This document shows positions 1-6,204 of a stretch of DNA of 7,518 nucleotides, piece by piece. The position numbers were made by a program, and so were the translations under genes. Position 1 is the first letter of the stretch. Every line of letters starts with the position of its first letter. Origin of the DNA: Pseudomonadota bacterium (lineage in GTDB: Bacteria > Pseudomonadota > Alphaproteobacteria > Rhodospirillales > Casp-alpha2); contig JAQBZY010000056.1 of the NCBI GenBank assembly GCA_027620395.1, forward strand, positions 1 through 7,518, given 5' to 3'. The notes under the pieces are model-generated. The model worked only from the letters and a program-made list of their open reading frames with translations. It had not been told where the DNA came from and ran no database searches.

Positions 1-2
1 CC

Positions 3-626
3 GCCGGCTTCGCCTGGCTGCACCTGGTCGATCTGGACGGCGCCTTCGCCGGCCGGCCGATGAACCGGGCGGCGGTCGAGGCGATCCTCGCCGCGGTCGA
101 GGTGCCGGCCCAATTGGGCGGCGGCATCCGCGACATGGCGACCGTCGAAGCTTGGCTGTTAAAGGGCTTGGCCCGGGTCATTCTGGGCACCGCCGCGGTC
201 CGCGACCCCGATTTCGTCAAGCGAGCCTGCCGGGCTTATCCCGGCCGGGTTGCCCTCGGCATCGACGCTAAAAATGGCCGGGTCGCTATCGCCGGCTGGG
301 CCGAGGACACCAACATTGAGACCACCGAGCTTGCCAAACGGTTCGAGGACGCCGGCGCGGCGGCCCTGATCCATACCGACATCGGCCGCGACGGCGCCAT
401 GCAGGGCCCAAACCTGGCTGACACCTTGGCGCTGGCCGGCGCGGTTTCGATTCCAGTCATCCTCTCCGGCGGCATTTCGTCGATGGACGACCTCAGGGCG
501 GCGGCGGATCAGGGTGCGGGCAAGCTCGAAGGCGTGATTTCCGGCCGCGCCATCTATGATGGCCGGATCGATCCGGGGGCGGCGGTCGATCTGTTGGCCA
601 CGGCGGGGGCTGCCGGGCGATGCTAA
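3..626 (+). CDS. hisA: HisA, phosphoribosyl-formimino-AICAR isomerase, 5'-truncated by the window edge
   Basis: Cytoplasmic TIM-barrel isomerase (EC 5.3.1.16) that converts ProFAR to PRFAR by an Amadori rearrangement in histidine biosynthesis. The open frame continues to the left edge, and the stretch before the first visible ATG (position 60) reads [15 protein letters not shown], a characteristic HisA segment, so that ATG is internal and the true start is outside the window. About 207 residues are visible; family members are about 240, so roughly 35-40 N-terminal residues, including the first catalytic Asp, are missing. Visible HisA hallmarks are QLGGGIRD (first phosphate-binding loop), the [10 protein letters not shown] strand with the second catalytic Asp, [13 protein letters not shown], and the C-terminal phosphate loop VILSGGISS. 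The stop codon overlaps the start of hisF, indicating one operon and translational coupling. HisF is the paralogous alternative, but the complete HisF copy is the next gene. Confidence 0.96.
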   Translation, partial: AGFAWLHLVDLDGAFAGRPMNRAAVEAILAAVEVPAQLGGGIRDMATVEAWLLKGLARVILGTAAVRDPDFVKRACRAYPGRVALGIDAKNGRVAIAGWAEDTNIETTELAKRFEDAGAAALIHTDIGRDGAMQGPNLADTLALAGAVSIPVILSGGISSMDDLRAAADQGAGKLEGVISGRAIYDGRIDPGAAVDLLATAGAAGRC

Positions 627-1381
627 AAATCAGGATCATTCCCTGTCTCGATGTCGACCGGGGCCGCGTCGTCAAGGGCGTCAACTTCGTCGATCTGGTC
701 GATGCCGGCGATCCGGTCGAGCAGGCCAAGCTTTACGACCAAGCCGGCGCCGACGAACTATGTTTCCTCGATATCACCGCCAGCCACGAAAACCGCGACA
801 CAATTCTGGATATCGTCCGCCAGACCGCCGAACAATGCTTCATGCCGTTGACCGTCGGCGGCGGCATCCGGCGCACCGAAGATATCCGGAAATTGCTTCT
901 GGCCGGCGCCGACAAGGTCTCGATCAACACCGCCGCCGTCACCAATCCCGATATCGTCAAGGAAGCCGCGGAAAAATTCGGCGCTCAGTGCATCGTCGTC
1001 GCCATCGACGCCAAAACGGTGGCGCCAGGCCGCTACGAGATCTTCACGCATGGCGGCCGCAACCCGACCGGCCTGGATGCCGTCGAGTGGGCCAAGCGGA
1101 TGGAAAGCCTGGGCGCGGGCGAAATCCTACTCACCTCCATGGACCGCGACGGCACCAAGCAGGGCTTCGATCTACCGATGACCCGCGCCGTCGCCGATGC
1201 GGTGGGGATCCCGCTGATCGCGTCGGGCGGCGTCGGCACCTTGGATCATCTGGTCGACGGCGTGACTGAGGGGCATGCGTCAGCCGTCCTCGCCGCCTCG
1301 ATTTTCCACTTCGGAACCTATACCATCGGCGAGGCCAAGGCGCACATGGCGGCGCATGGCGCAGCGGTGCGGCTCGATTGA
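620..1381 (+). CDS. hisF: HisF, imidazole glycerol phosphate synthase cyclase subunit
   Basis: Cyclase half of IGP synthase. It combines PRFAR with ammonia delivered by the glutaminase HisH to give imidazole glycerol phosphate and AICAR. The 253 residues match the usual family length. The two catalytic aspartates fall at the canonical positions: Asp11 in [15 protein letters not shown] and Asp130 in IVVAIDAK. Phosphate-binding segments [12 protein letters not shown] (about residues 78-89) and [13 protein letters not shown] near the C-terminus are intact, as is [13 protein letters not shown]. The ATG at 620 overlaps the last 7 nt of hisA; no strong separate ribosome binding site is visible, so coupled translation is likely. 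HisH is absent from the window and is expected just upstream of hisA, as in most alphaproteobacterial his clusters (inference). Confidence 0.98.
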   Translation: MLKIRIIPCLDVDRGRVVKGVNFVDLVDAGDPVEQAKLYDQAGADELCFLDITASHENRDTILDIVRQTAEQCFMPLTVGGGIRRTEDIRKLLLAGADKVSINTAAVTNPDIVKEAAEKFGAQCIVVAIDAKTVAPGRYEIFTHGGRNPTGLDAVEWAKRMESLGAGEILLTSMDRDGTKQGFDLPMTRAVADAVGIPLIASGGVGTLDHLVDGVTEGHASAVLAASIFHFGTYTIGEAKAHMAAHGAAVRLD

Positions 1382-1391
1382 GGACGCGGAC

Positions 1392-1730
1392 ATGACCGAC
1401 GGCATCGACGAGAAGATACTCAAGCGGCTGTTCGCGACCATCGAAAGCCGCAAGGGCGGCGATCCGGAAAGCTCGTATACGGCCAAGTTGCTTGCCGCCG
1501 GGACGCCGAAAATCGCCAAGAAGCTGGCCGAGGAAGCCGCCGAAACCATGATCGCCGCCATCGCCGAGGGGCCGGATGCACTGCGCCGCGAAAGCGCCGA
1601 TCTTCTGTATCATCTGTTGGTGCTGTGGTCGGCGGCCGGCGTCACGCCGGACGAGGTCTACGCCGAACTTGCCAAGCGCGAAGGCATTTCCGGCATCGCC
1701 GAAAAGCAAAACCGCAGTCAGGATTCTTAA
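1392..1730 (+). CDS. hisE: HisE, phosphoribosyl-ATP pyrophosphohydrolase
   Basis: Hydrolyses phosphoribosyl-ATP to phosphoribosyl-AMP and pyrophosphate, the second step of histidine biosynthesis, as a stand-alone enzyme rather than a HisIE fusion. The 112-residue product belongs to the all-alpha MazG-like NTP pyrophosphohydrolase fold. It shows the family signatures SYTAKLL, the helix KIAKKLAEEAAE with metal-binding glutamates, and ESADLLYHLLVL with the paired acidic residues that complete the Mg site. The open frame extends upstream to an ATG at 1275, inside hisF, but the ATG at 1392 is preferred. It has GAGGA at 1380-1384 seven bases upstream and starts the conserved domain at the usual distance. 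The gap after hisF is 10 nt, consistent with operon membership. Confidence 0.96.
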   Translation: MTDGIDEKILKRLFATIESRKGGDPESSYTAKLLAAGTPKIAKKLAEEAAETMIAAIAEGPDALRRESADLLYHLLVLWSAAGVTPDEVYAELAKREGISGIAEKQNRSQDS

Positions 1731-1741
1731 GGGAACCGGCA

Positions 1742-2113
1742 ATGGCCTATGATCAAAACAATATATTCGCCAGGATCATCCGCGGTGAAATTCCCTGCGC
1801 CAAGGTCTACGAGGACGATCTGACGTTGGCCTTCAGCGACATCGATCCGAAAGCGCCGGTGCATGTTTTGGTGATCCCTAAGGGCGCCTACGTCAGCATG
1901 AACGATTTTCATGAACACGCCTCGGACGCCGAAATCGCCGCCGTGACCCGCGCCGTCGGCAAAGTCGCCAAGATCACCGGTGTCGACAAAACCGGATATC
2001 GGCTGATCGCCAACAACGGCGCTGACGGCAATCAGGAAGTGCCGCATCTGCATCTGCACGTACTGGGCGGCCGGCATTTGGGTGGCATGGTGAAAAAACC
2101 CGAGCCGGCCTGA
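1742..2113 (+). CDS. HIT-family (Hint-like) nucleotide hydrolase
   Basis: A 123-residue histidine-triad protein of the Hint/HINT1 branch. Characterised members hydrolyse purine nucleoside phosphoramidates and aminoacyl-adenylates. The diagnostic triad HLHLHVLGG is at residues 102-110, with His104 as the expected nucleophile. Upstream hallmarks are NIFARIIRGEIP (nucleotide-binding N-terminus), LAFSDIDPKAPVHVLVIPK and RLIANNGADGNQEVPHLH. The start at 1742 is chosen over an upstream in-frame ATG at 1625 because it has AGGGAA at 1729-1734 and the family's normal N-terminus; the upstream start would lie inside hisE. It begins 11 nt after hisE, so it is probably the last gene of the his transcript. 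It has no known step in histidine synthesis, so the link is positional only. The exact substrate cannot be told from sequence. Confidence 0.95.
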   Translation: MAYDQNNIFARIIRGEIPCAKVYEDDLTLAFSDIDPKAPVHVLVIPKGAYVSMNDFHEHASDAEIAAVTRAVGKVAKITGVDKTGYRLIANNGADGNQEVPHLHLHVLGGRHLGGMVKKPEPA

Positions 2114-2132
2114 ACGGACCGATTCGCGGCAT

Positions 2133-2152
2133 CTCGGCGAGGCGCCGCCGAG
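2133..2152 (+). terminator. GC-rich hairpin after the his-HIT operon, possible terminator
   Basis: CTCGGCG (2133-2139) pairs perfectly with CGCCGAG (2146-2152) across a 6-nt loop, 20 nt after the HIT gene stop. There is no following T-tract, so it is not a textbook intrinsic terminator. It may instead stabilise the 3' end of the his transcript, or be chance in GC-rich DNA. Confidence 0.35.
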
Positions 2153-2214
2153 GCCTTGAAACCTGTGCCCTAGAATTCGAGCCGGGATCAAGCCGTTACG
2201 GCCGTGGATCGATT

Positions 2215-2246
2215 TTGCTACAACATCTTGCGCCTAATTGTATAAA
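2215..2246 (+). promoter_or_regulatory. Possible promoter of the FecR/RTX gene
   Basis: The stretch at about 2211-2265 is clearly more AT-rich than the coding DNA on either side and lies just upstream of a large gene separated from the operon before it. TATAAA at 2241-2246 is a good -10 candidate, 28 nt before the ATG. The best -35-like hexamer, TTGCTA at 2215-2220, is 20 nt away, longer than the usual 16-18, so a non-housekeeping or activator-dependent promoter is possible. No operator-like palindrome was recognised. The rest of the intergenic region (2153-2210) shows nothing identifiable. Confidence 0.35.
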
Positions 2247-2274
2247 CTCCACGATATGAAGAGTTTAGCGTCCC

Positions 2275-5200
2275 ATGGTCGGTAACCCCGACATCGGCGC
2301 CGGTTCGGTTGCGGCCGGCCACGTGCTGACCCTCAAGCCAGTGCCGGGCCAGGCCCTGACGCTACCGGGCGGCGGGTTGCTATCGAACGCCAATTTTTTC
2401 GCCAACGGCAACGATCTTTTGATCGAGCTTTCGGACGGCAGCCGGATCGTCGTCCAAGGCTATTTCAGCATGGACCGGCCGCCGGCCCTGGCGACCGAGG
2501 CTGGCGCCCATGTGGCACCCGATATCGTCGCCGCGCTGGCCGGAGTCGATTTGCGCTCAACGCCGCTTGCCGTCGCCCAACCGGTGGCGGCGCCGATCGG
2601 CCGGGTCGAGCACATCGACGGCGAGGTCTTCGTCATTCATCCGAACGGCAGCCGCGTCGCAGCCGACGCCGGAATGCTGATCGGCCGCGGTGACCGCTTC
2701 GAGATTATCGGCGAGGGCCATGCCGGGTTCCTGTTCGCCGACGAGACGACGTTCTCGCTCGGCGCCAACGGCAAGGCGGTGTTCGAGGAGCTGCTGTTCG
2801 ATCCCGGCGCCGGCGTCGCCAAGGCCAGCTTCATCGTCCAGCAAGGTGCGTTTTCGTTCACCGGTGGCGCCATCTCGCACCACGACGGCGGGCTGCTGAT
2901 CAAAACCCCGGCCGCCAGCATCACCGTCGACCGTGCCGCCGGCGCCGGCTGGGTCGAGCCGGATGGGGCCACGACACTGACCTATTTGCAGGACCATGCC
3001 GCCGGCAACGGTTCGCTGGTGGTTTGGAATCCAACCGGCCGGCAGGTGCTGAACAACCCGTATCAGGCCCTCAACGTCGATGGCTATTTCGAGAAGCCGT
3101 CGCCGCCGTTCCGGCTGACGCCGCGTGATGCCGCCGAGCATTTCGGCGATCCGATTTCGGTGCTGCCGGACGCGGCGAAGGTGATGCCGGAATCGTTGCT
3201 GGGCCATTTGCAAATATTGCAGAAGGACGTGGCTGACGCGGCTCCGGTGCCGGAAGTCGCCAGTTTCCAAGCCGCCGCCGAGCGCGCGGCCATCGCGCAT
3301 GCGGCCAGGGATGCCGCCGACGCTGCCCTTGCCGACGCCGGCGCGGCCGAACAGGCGGCCCGCGCGCAGGCCGCCGGCACCAAGGAAAGCGCCTTGGCGC
3401 AACTTCGCGAAGCCGACGCGCTCAAGCAAAAGGCGCTCGATATTCTGCAGGACGCCGAGCAAAGGGACGCCGCTTTCGAGGAAGCGATCCGCAAAACCGA
3501 AGCGGCATCGATCCGCGAAGGCGACGCGGCGCACGCGGTCGCCGAAACCGAACTTGCGGAATCGCGCGCCGCCGAAAAACTGTCCGCCGCCGAGGAAGCG
3601 GTCCGCCGCGCCATCGTCGCCGCCGACGAAGCCCGGAACGAAGCGTTGCAAATTCTCGACGAAGCTCGGGCCAAGGAAGCCGCTTTCGAGGCGGCACAGA
3701 CGGCGGCCCGCGACGCCAAGGCGCATGAAGACGTGACGGCGCTCGCCGTGGCCGAGGCCGATGCCGCCGAGGCGGCCGCCGCCGTCGCGCTGCAAGCCGC
3801 GGAGGCCGCCGCATACTCAGCCGCCCGCGACGCCGAGTTGGCTGACCGGGTCGCGCATGAAGCCAGGACCGCGGCCCAGGTGGTCGAGATCGCTGTCCAA
3901 CGCGAACTGGCCAGCATCGATCCGGATCTGTTGCGTTTGCCCAGCACCGACAATCCGGCAAGCATCGCCGAGCGGCCGTGGACGTCGACGGCGAGTGCCT
4001 CGATCGACATCGCCGATGCCGCGTTTCAGGCCGGCGAAGCGGCGGCCAAGCGGGCCTTCGCTGACGCGCTGGCCGGCGGCGCCAGCACGCCGGCTGCCCT
4101 TGAGAAAGCGATCGAAGTTGCCGCCATCTATGGCGGTGGCCGGGCCGCCGACCGGGTGCTGGCCGGCGGCGTCGACAAGTTGCTCGAAGGCAACGACGAG
4201 GCGATCACGATAATTGCCGGCACCGGCGCTGGCCTCGGACCACCCGGCACAACGCTCGCCGGCGGCGGCGGAGCCGACGCATTTGGTGCCGGCGCCGGGT
4301 ATGGCGGTGTCGACGGTCTGTTCGGTTTTGGGTTCCGGTTCACGCCGATCGACTTCAATTTGCCGACCCGGGCCGACGAAGAAGACCGCAACGACCAGCT
4401 GACCCTGACGGTATCGGAATCGACGCTCGATTCCCGGCGAGGTTCGTCATTGGCCGATTTCATCGTCGGCACTGAGGCCGCGTCGGTTATTGGCGGGCTT
4501 GAAGGCGATGATTATATCTATGGTGACACGCCGACTAATTATCTCGCCGGCACGCACGGCATCGGCAACACGCTGACCTCGCCGACGTTCGGAACCGGTG
4601 GCGCCGATCTGATTTCCGGCGGCGCCGGCGCCGATCATATTTGGGGCGGCGGCGGCGCCGACCGGTTGTTCGGCGATAATCCGACCAGCGGCGACAGCGG
4701 CTTTTCCGAATTCGGATTTGGCTTGGGCACGGCCGGCAGCGGCGCCGACATTATTTCCGGCGGCGATGGCAACGACACCATTTGGGGCGGCGGCGGCGCC
4801 GATCAACTCAGCGGCGATGGCGGCGACGATACCTTCATGCTGGGCGATGACGACGCCGCGAATGACACCGTATGGGGCGGCGACAGTGGCGCCGATTCCG
4901 GCACCGACACGGCCGATTATTCTGGCGCCGGTGCCGCGGTCAGCGTCGATCTTGCCGCCGGGACAGGGACGGGTAGCACGGTCGGCACCGACACGCTATC
5001 GGGGATCGAGAACATCACTGGCAGCGATCACGACGACACATTGTCGGGCGACGGCAACGCCAACAACATTTCCGGTGGCGCCGGATCGGACACCATCAGC
5101 GGCCGTGCCGGCGCCGACAATCTATTCGGCTATGCCGGCGACGACGTGCTTATCGGCGGCGAGGGCGCGGACCAGCTTTGGGGCGGCCGCGGTGCCGACA

Positions 5201-5595
5201 CGTTCCGCTTCGAAGGTGGCACGGGCGCCACGACGGCCGACAAAATCGCGTCCTTGGGGCTCGACATCATCAACGATTATAACGCCACCGAAAACGATCT
5301 GTTCGAGCTATCGAACGGCGACTTTGCCTTGGGTGCCGCCGGCACGCTTAGCGATGGCACCAATTACTTCGAGGCCGCGACGACGACGCTGACCGGCGCG
5401 GCGCAGAATCTTTCTGGCGGTGTCGCCGCCGCCGGCATCGTGATCATTGGTGACGCCGTCGGCTCAGGCGGCGTCGGCGTCTATTACACGTCGGACGCCA
5501 GCGCCATGACGACATCGAACTCCTATCAGATCGCCGACGTGAAGAACGCCAACCTGGCTGATCTCGACGCCTCGACGTTTCATCTCAAGAGCTGA
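2275..5595 (+). CDS. Large FecR-domain / alanine-rich coiled-coil / RTX protein, probable type I secretion substrate
   Basis: A 1106-residue protein of unknown exact function, probably exported by a type I system and surface-associated or extracellular. Domain order: residues 1-85, short beta-rich segment with LLIELSDGSRIVVQGYF, similar in style to N-termini of large RTX adhesins. Residues 108-275, FecR-like beta domain starting IGRVEHIDGEVFVI, with ADETTFSLGANG and IKTPAASITVD. Residues 320-610, Ala/Glu-rich predicted coiled coil with a 70-residue repeat. Residues 615-705, Gly/Phe-rich linker. Residues 740-980, RTX nonapeptides such as GGADLISGG and GGEGADQLW. Residues 990-1106, C-terminal secretion-signal-like region. 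There is no N-terminal signal peptide, no membrane span and no cysteine, all typical of type I substrates. A TAG at 2266-2268 makes ATG 2275 the earliest in-frame start; its ribosome site is weak (AAGAG, 11 nt upstream). No ABC exporter, adaptor or LapG/LapD-like gene is adjacent. An adhesin, matrix or S-layer-like role is inference. Confidence 0.9.
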   Translation: MVGNPDIGAGSVAAGHVLTLKPVPGQALTLPGGGLLSNANFFANGNDLLIELSDGSRIVVQGYFSMDRPPALATEAGAHVAPDIVAALAGVDLRSTPLAVAQPVAAPIGRVEHIDGEVFVIHPNGSRVAADAGMLIGRGDRFEIIGEGHAGFLFADETTFSLGANGKAVFEELLFDPGAGVAKASFIVQQGAFSFTGGAISHHDGGLLIKTPAASITVDRAAGAGWVEPDGATTLTYLQDHAAGNGSLVVWNPTGRQVLNNPYQALNVDGYFEKPSPPFRLTPRDAAEHFGDPISVLPDAAKVMPESLLGHLQILQKDVADAAPVPEVASFQAAAERAAIAHAARDAADAALADAGAAEQAARAQAAGTKESALAQLREADALKQKALDILQDAEQRDAAFEEAIRKTEAASIREGDAAHAVAETELAESRAAEKLSAAEEAVRRAIVAADEARNEALQILDEARAKEAAFEAAQTAARDAKAHEDVTALAVAEADAAEAAAAVALQAAEAAAYSAARDAELADRVAHEARTAAQVVEIAVQRELASIDPDLLRLPSTDNPASIAERPWTSTASASIDIADAAFQAGEAAAKRAFADALAGGASTPAALEKAIEVAAIYGGGRAADRVLAGGVDKLLEGNDEAITIIAGTGAGLGPPGTTLAGGGGADAFGAGAGYGGVDGLFGFGFRFTPIDFNLPTRADEEDRNDQLTLTVSESTLDSRRGSSLADFIVGTEAASVIGGLEGDDYIYGDTPTNYLAGTHGIGNTLTSPTFGTGGADLISGGAGADHIWGGGGADRLFGDNPTSGDSGFSEFGFGLGTAGSGADIISGGDGNDTIWGGGGADQLSGDGGDDTFMLGDDDAANDTVWGGDSGADSGTDTADYSGAGAAVSVDLAAGTGTGSTVGTDTLSGIENITGSDHDDTLSGDGNANNISGGAGSDTISGRAGADNLFGYAGDDVLIGGEGADQLWGGRGADTFRFEGGTGATTADKIASLGLDIINDYNATENDLFELSNGDFALGAAGTLSDGTNYFEAATTTLTGAAQNLSGGVAAAGIVIIGDAVGSGGVGVYYTSDASAMTTSNSYQIADVKNANLADLDASTFHLKS
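3223..3810 (+). repeat. 70-residue (210-nt) tandem repeats within the coiled-coil region
   Basis: Residues 387-442 (3433-3600) and 457-512 (3643-3810) align without gaps at exactly 70 residues, with 26 of 56 positions identical by hand count. Both carry the pattern ALxIL followed by AAFE and, further on, AVAE. A more degenerate third copy precedes them at residues 317-386, recognisable by SF at the matching place. The phenylalanines at 331, 401 and 471 are spaced exactly 70 apart. Seventy residues is ten heptads, which fits a continuous coiled coil. Alanine richness inflates identity, so the third copy is tentative. Confidence 0.7.
4492..5215 (+). repeat. RTX calcium-binding nonapeptide repeat region
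   Basis: Multiple GGxGxDxLx-type repeats are visible: GGLEGDDYI, GGADLISGG, GGGGADRLF, GGDGNDTIW, GGAGSDTIS, GYAGDDVLI and GGEGADQLW. These bind Ca2+ and fold into a parallel beta-roll outside the cell. Blocks are separated by two non-repeat inserts (about 4525-4590 and 4678-4740) and by a spacer of the common RTX type (TADYSGAGAAVSVDLA to GIENITGSDHDDTL, about 4909-5045). The 78-nt segment at 4600-4677 recurs at 4741-4818 with 60 of 78 bases identical by hand count, giving a 141-nt higher-order unit. Confidence 0.92.
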
Positions 5596-5660
5596 GTCTG
5601 AATAGCCCCAAGATTTAAGCGTGGAAGTTCCGAATAGGGTCAGGCGGTGTCTGCGATTTT
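5596..5660. other. Short intergenic region between convergent genes
   Basis: These 65 bases separate the stop of the RTX gene (+) from the stop of the NIPSNAP gene (-). The hexamer GAATAG occurs twice here and its complement CTATTC spans the NIPSNAP stop, but I see no convincing stem with a T-tract, so no terminator is called. Confidence 0.5.
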
Positions 5661-5966
5661 CTATTCGACTTGGCGCAGAAAGCTTCGGTTTTCTTCAAGA
5701 ATAAACCGTCCATCCACGGCAGATTGGAAATTGGCCGCGCCTTCTTTATCGGCTTTGATTTTAGCGCGGTAGGTTTCGTATGCGGCAAGACTTTCGAAGT
5801 TGATCAGGCAATAGGCGATATCTCTGGTGCCCTCATGAGGCATCCAATAGCCGAGCAAATCTCCGCCGCACCGGGGAACGCTTTCGAACCACCTCTGTGC
5901 ATAGGCTTCGAATTCATCATGCCGGAACGGATCAATCTTATATTGAATGAAAAGTGTAATTGTCAT
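5661..5966 (-). CDS. NIPSNAP-family small protein
   Basis: A complete 101-residue protein of the NIPSNAP family, small dimeric alpha/beta-barrel (ferredoxin-like) proteins whose bacterial members mostly lack an assigned function. Typical features are a beta-strand start TITLFIQYKIDP followed by FEAYAQRW, the central GGDLLGYWMPHEG, the segment FESLAAYETYRAK and the ending ENRSFLRQVE. It has no signal peptide or membrane segment, so it is probably cytoplasmic. The start at 5966 has GAGG at 5972-5975, five bases upstream. Its G+C is 147/306 (48%) by hand count, well below the flanking genes, which suggests acquisition from elsewhere. Its 5' end directly abuts an IS3-family transposase remnant, so its original promoter may have been replaced by IS end sequence. 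It converges on the RTX gene. Confidence 0.88.
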   Translation of the reverse strand: MTITLFIQYKIDPFRHDEFEAYAQRWFESVPRCGGDLLGYWMPHEGTRDIAYCLINFESLAAYETYRAKIKADKEGAANFQSAVDGRFILEENRSFLRQVE

Positions 5967-5969
5967 TTA

Positions 5970-6176
5970 TGCCTCTGCTCTGAGCCCATTCTTTGGACCG
6001 CTGGAGGGTGGAGTTTTCCGGCCTTTTCACGATGGCGGGCCGGCTGCGCCATCGGGGTTCTGTAACATTATCGGGACCTTGTTCCCGATCACCCCGTGCG
6101 GGCGTTCCTCGTTGTAGTATCGACGCCAAGTCTCCAACTTTTCCTCGGCATCGGCAAGCGTCAGGAGCCTATGATT
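5970..6176 (-). mobile_element. IS3-family insertion sequence remnant (3' end only)
   Basis: A truncated insertion sequence: the last codons of the transposase (6027-6176) plus about 55 bases of 3' non-coding sequence reaching almost to the NIPSNAP ATG. The right boundary is probably near 5970-5976, where the minus strand reads CAGAGCAGAGGCA; IS3 elements end in CA. The left boundary near 6176 is set only by loss of transposase similarity. No left inverted repeat, no orfA and no target-site duplication are visible, so the element cannot move by itself. Confidence 0.75.
6027..6176 (-). pseudogene. IS3-family transposase OrfB, C-terminal fragment
   Basis: Reading the minus strand from 6176 to the TGA at 6027-6029 gives 49 residues matching the end of the IS3-family integrase-core transposase: LTLADAEEKLETWRRYYNEE, then RPHGVIGNKVPIMLQN and a proline-containing tail. 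The Y-N-x-x-R-P-H motif is the hallmark of the C-terminal rve region and includes the region of the last DDE glutamate helix. At least 80% of the usual protein of about 280 residues, including the two catalytic Asp residues, is missing, and there is no start codon. The upstream residues in the frame (WLSP and before) no longer resemble the family. The fragment is in a different frame from the comM gene upstream of it. Confidence 0.88.
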
Positions 6177-6204
6177 CGGGGACAGCCACCTAACTTGCGC
6201 AACT

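Noticed and set aside
556..1269. Plus-strand open frame of 237 residues overlapping hisA and hisF
   Set aside because: Arg/Pro-rich out-of-frame shadow of hisF; hisF itself has all catalytic motifs.
1131..1742. Minus-strand open frame of 203 residues opposite hisF and hisE
   Set aside because: Shadow of the histidine genes with no domain or ribosome site.
2920..2960. R-A-A-G motif after the FecR-like domain as a LapG-type di-alanine cleavage site
   Set aside because: The protein is very alanine-rich and contains several A-A-G strings (for example in the coiled coil and RTX spacer). No LapG or LapD gene is visible, so this one cannot be singled out.
2557..4010. Long open frames on the minus strand opposite the RTX gene (412 residues at 2557-3795 and 308 residues at 3084-4010)
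   Set aside because: They mirror the GC-rich, alanine-rich coding strand. Their translations are low-complexity Arg/Gly or Ala/Ser strings without a recognisable domain, and the plus-strand protein has clear domains.
4492..5215. GGC-rich repeated DNA considered as a CRISPR or noncoding tandem array
   Set aside because: The repetition is explained by RTX nonapeptide coding; spacing is in codons and there are no unique spacers of constant length.
5596..5700. Repeated GAATAG / CTATTC hexamers as a bidirectional terminator between convergent genes
   Set aside because: The matching bases are 6 nt long, about 60 nt apart and partly inside the NIPSNAP coding end; the stem does not extend and no T-tract follows.
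5670..6065. Plus-strand open frame of 131 residues opposite the NIPSNAP gene
   Set aside because: The minus-strand frame matches a known family along its full length; the plus-strand product resembles nothing I recognise and runs into the IS remnant.
5938..6193. Short open frames (63 residues minus, 66 residues plus) over the IS remnant
   Set aside because: The transposase signal is in a different minus-strand frame; these are out-of-frame translations of the relic.
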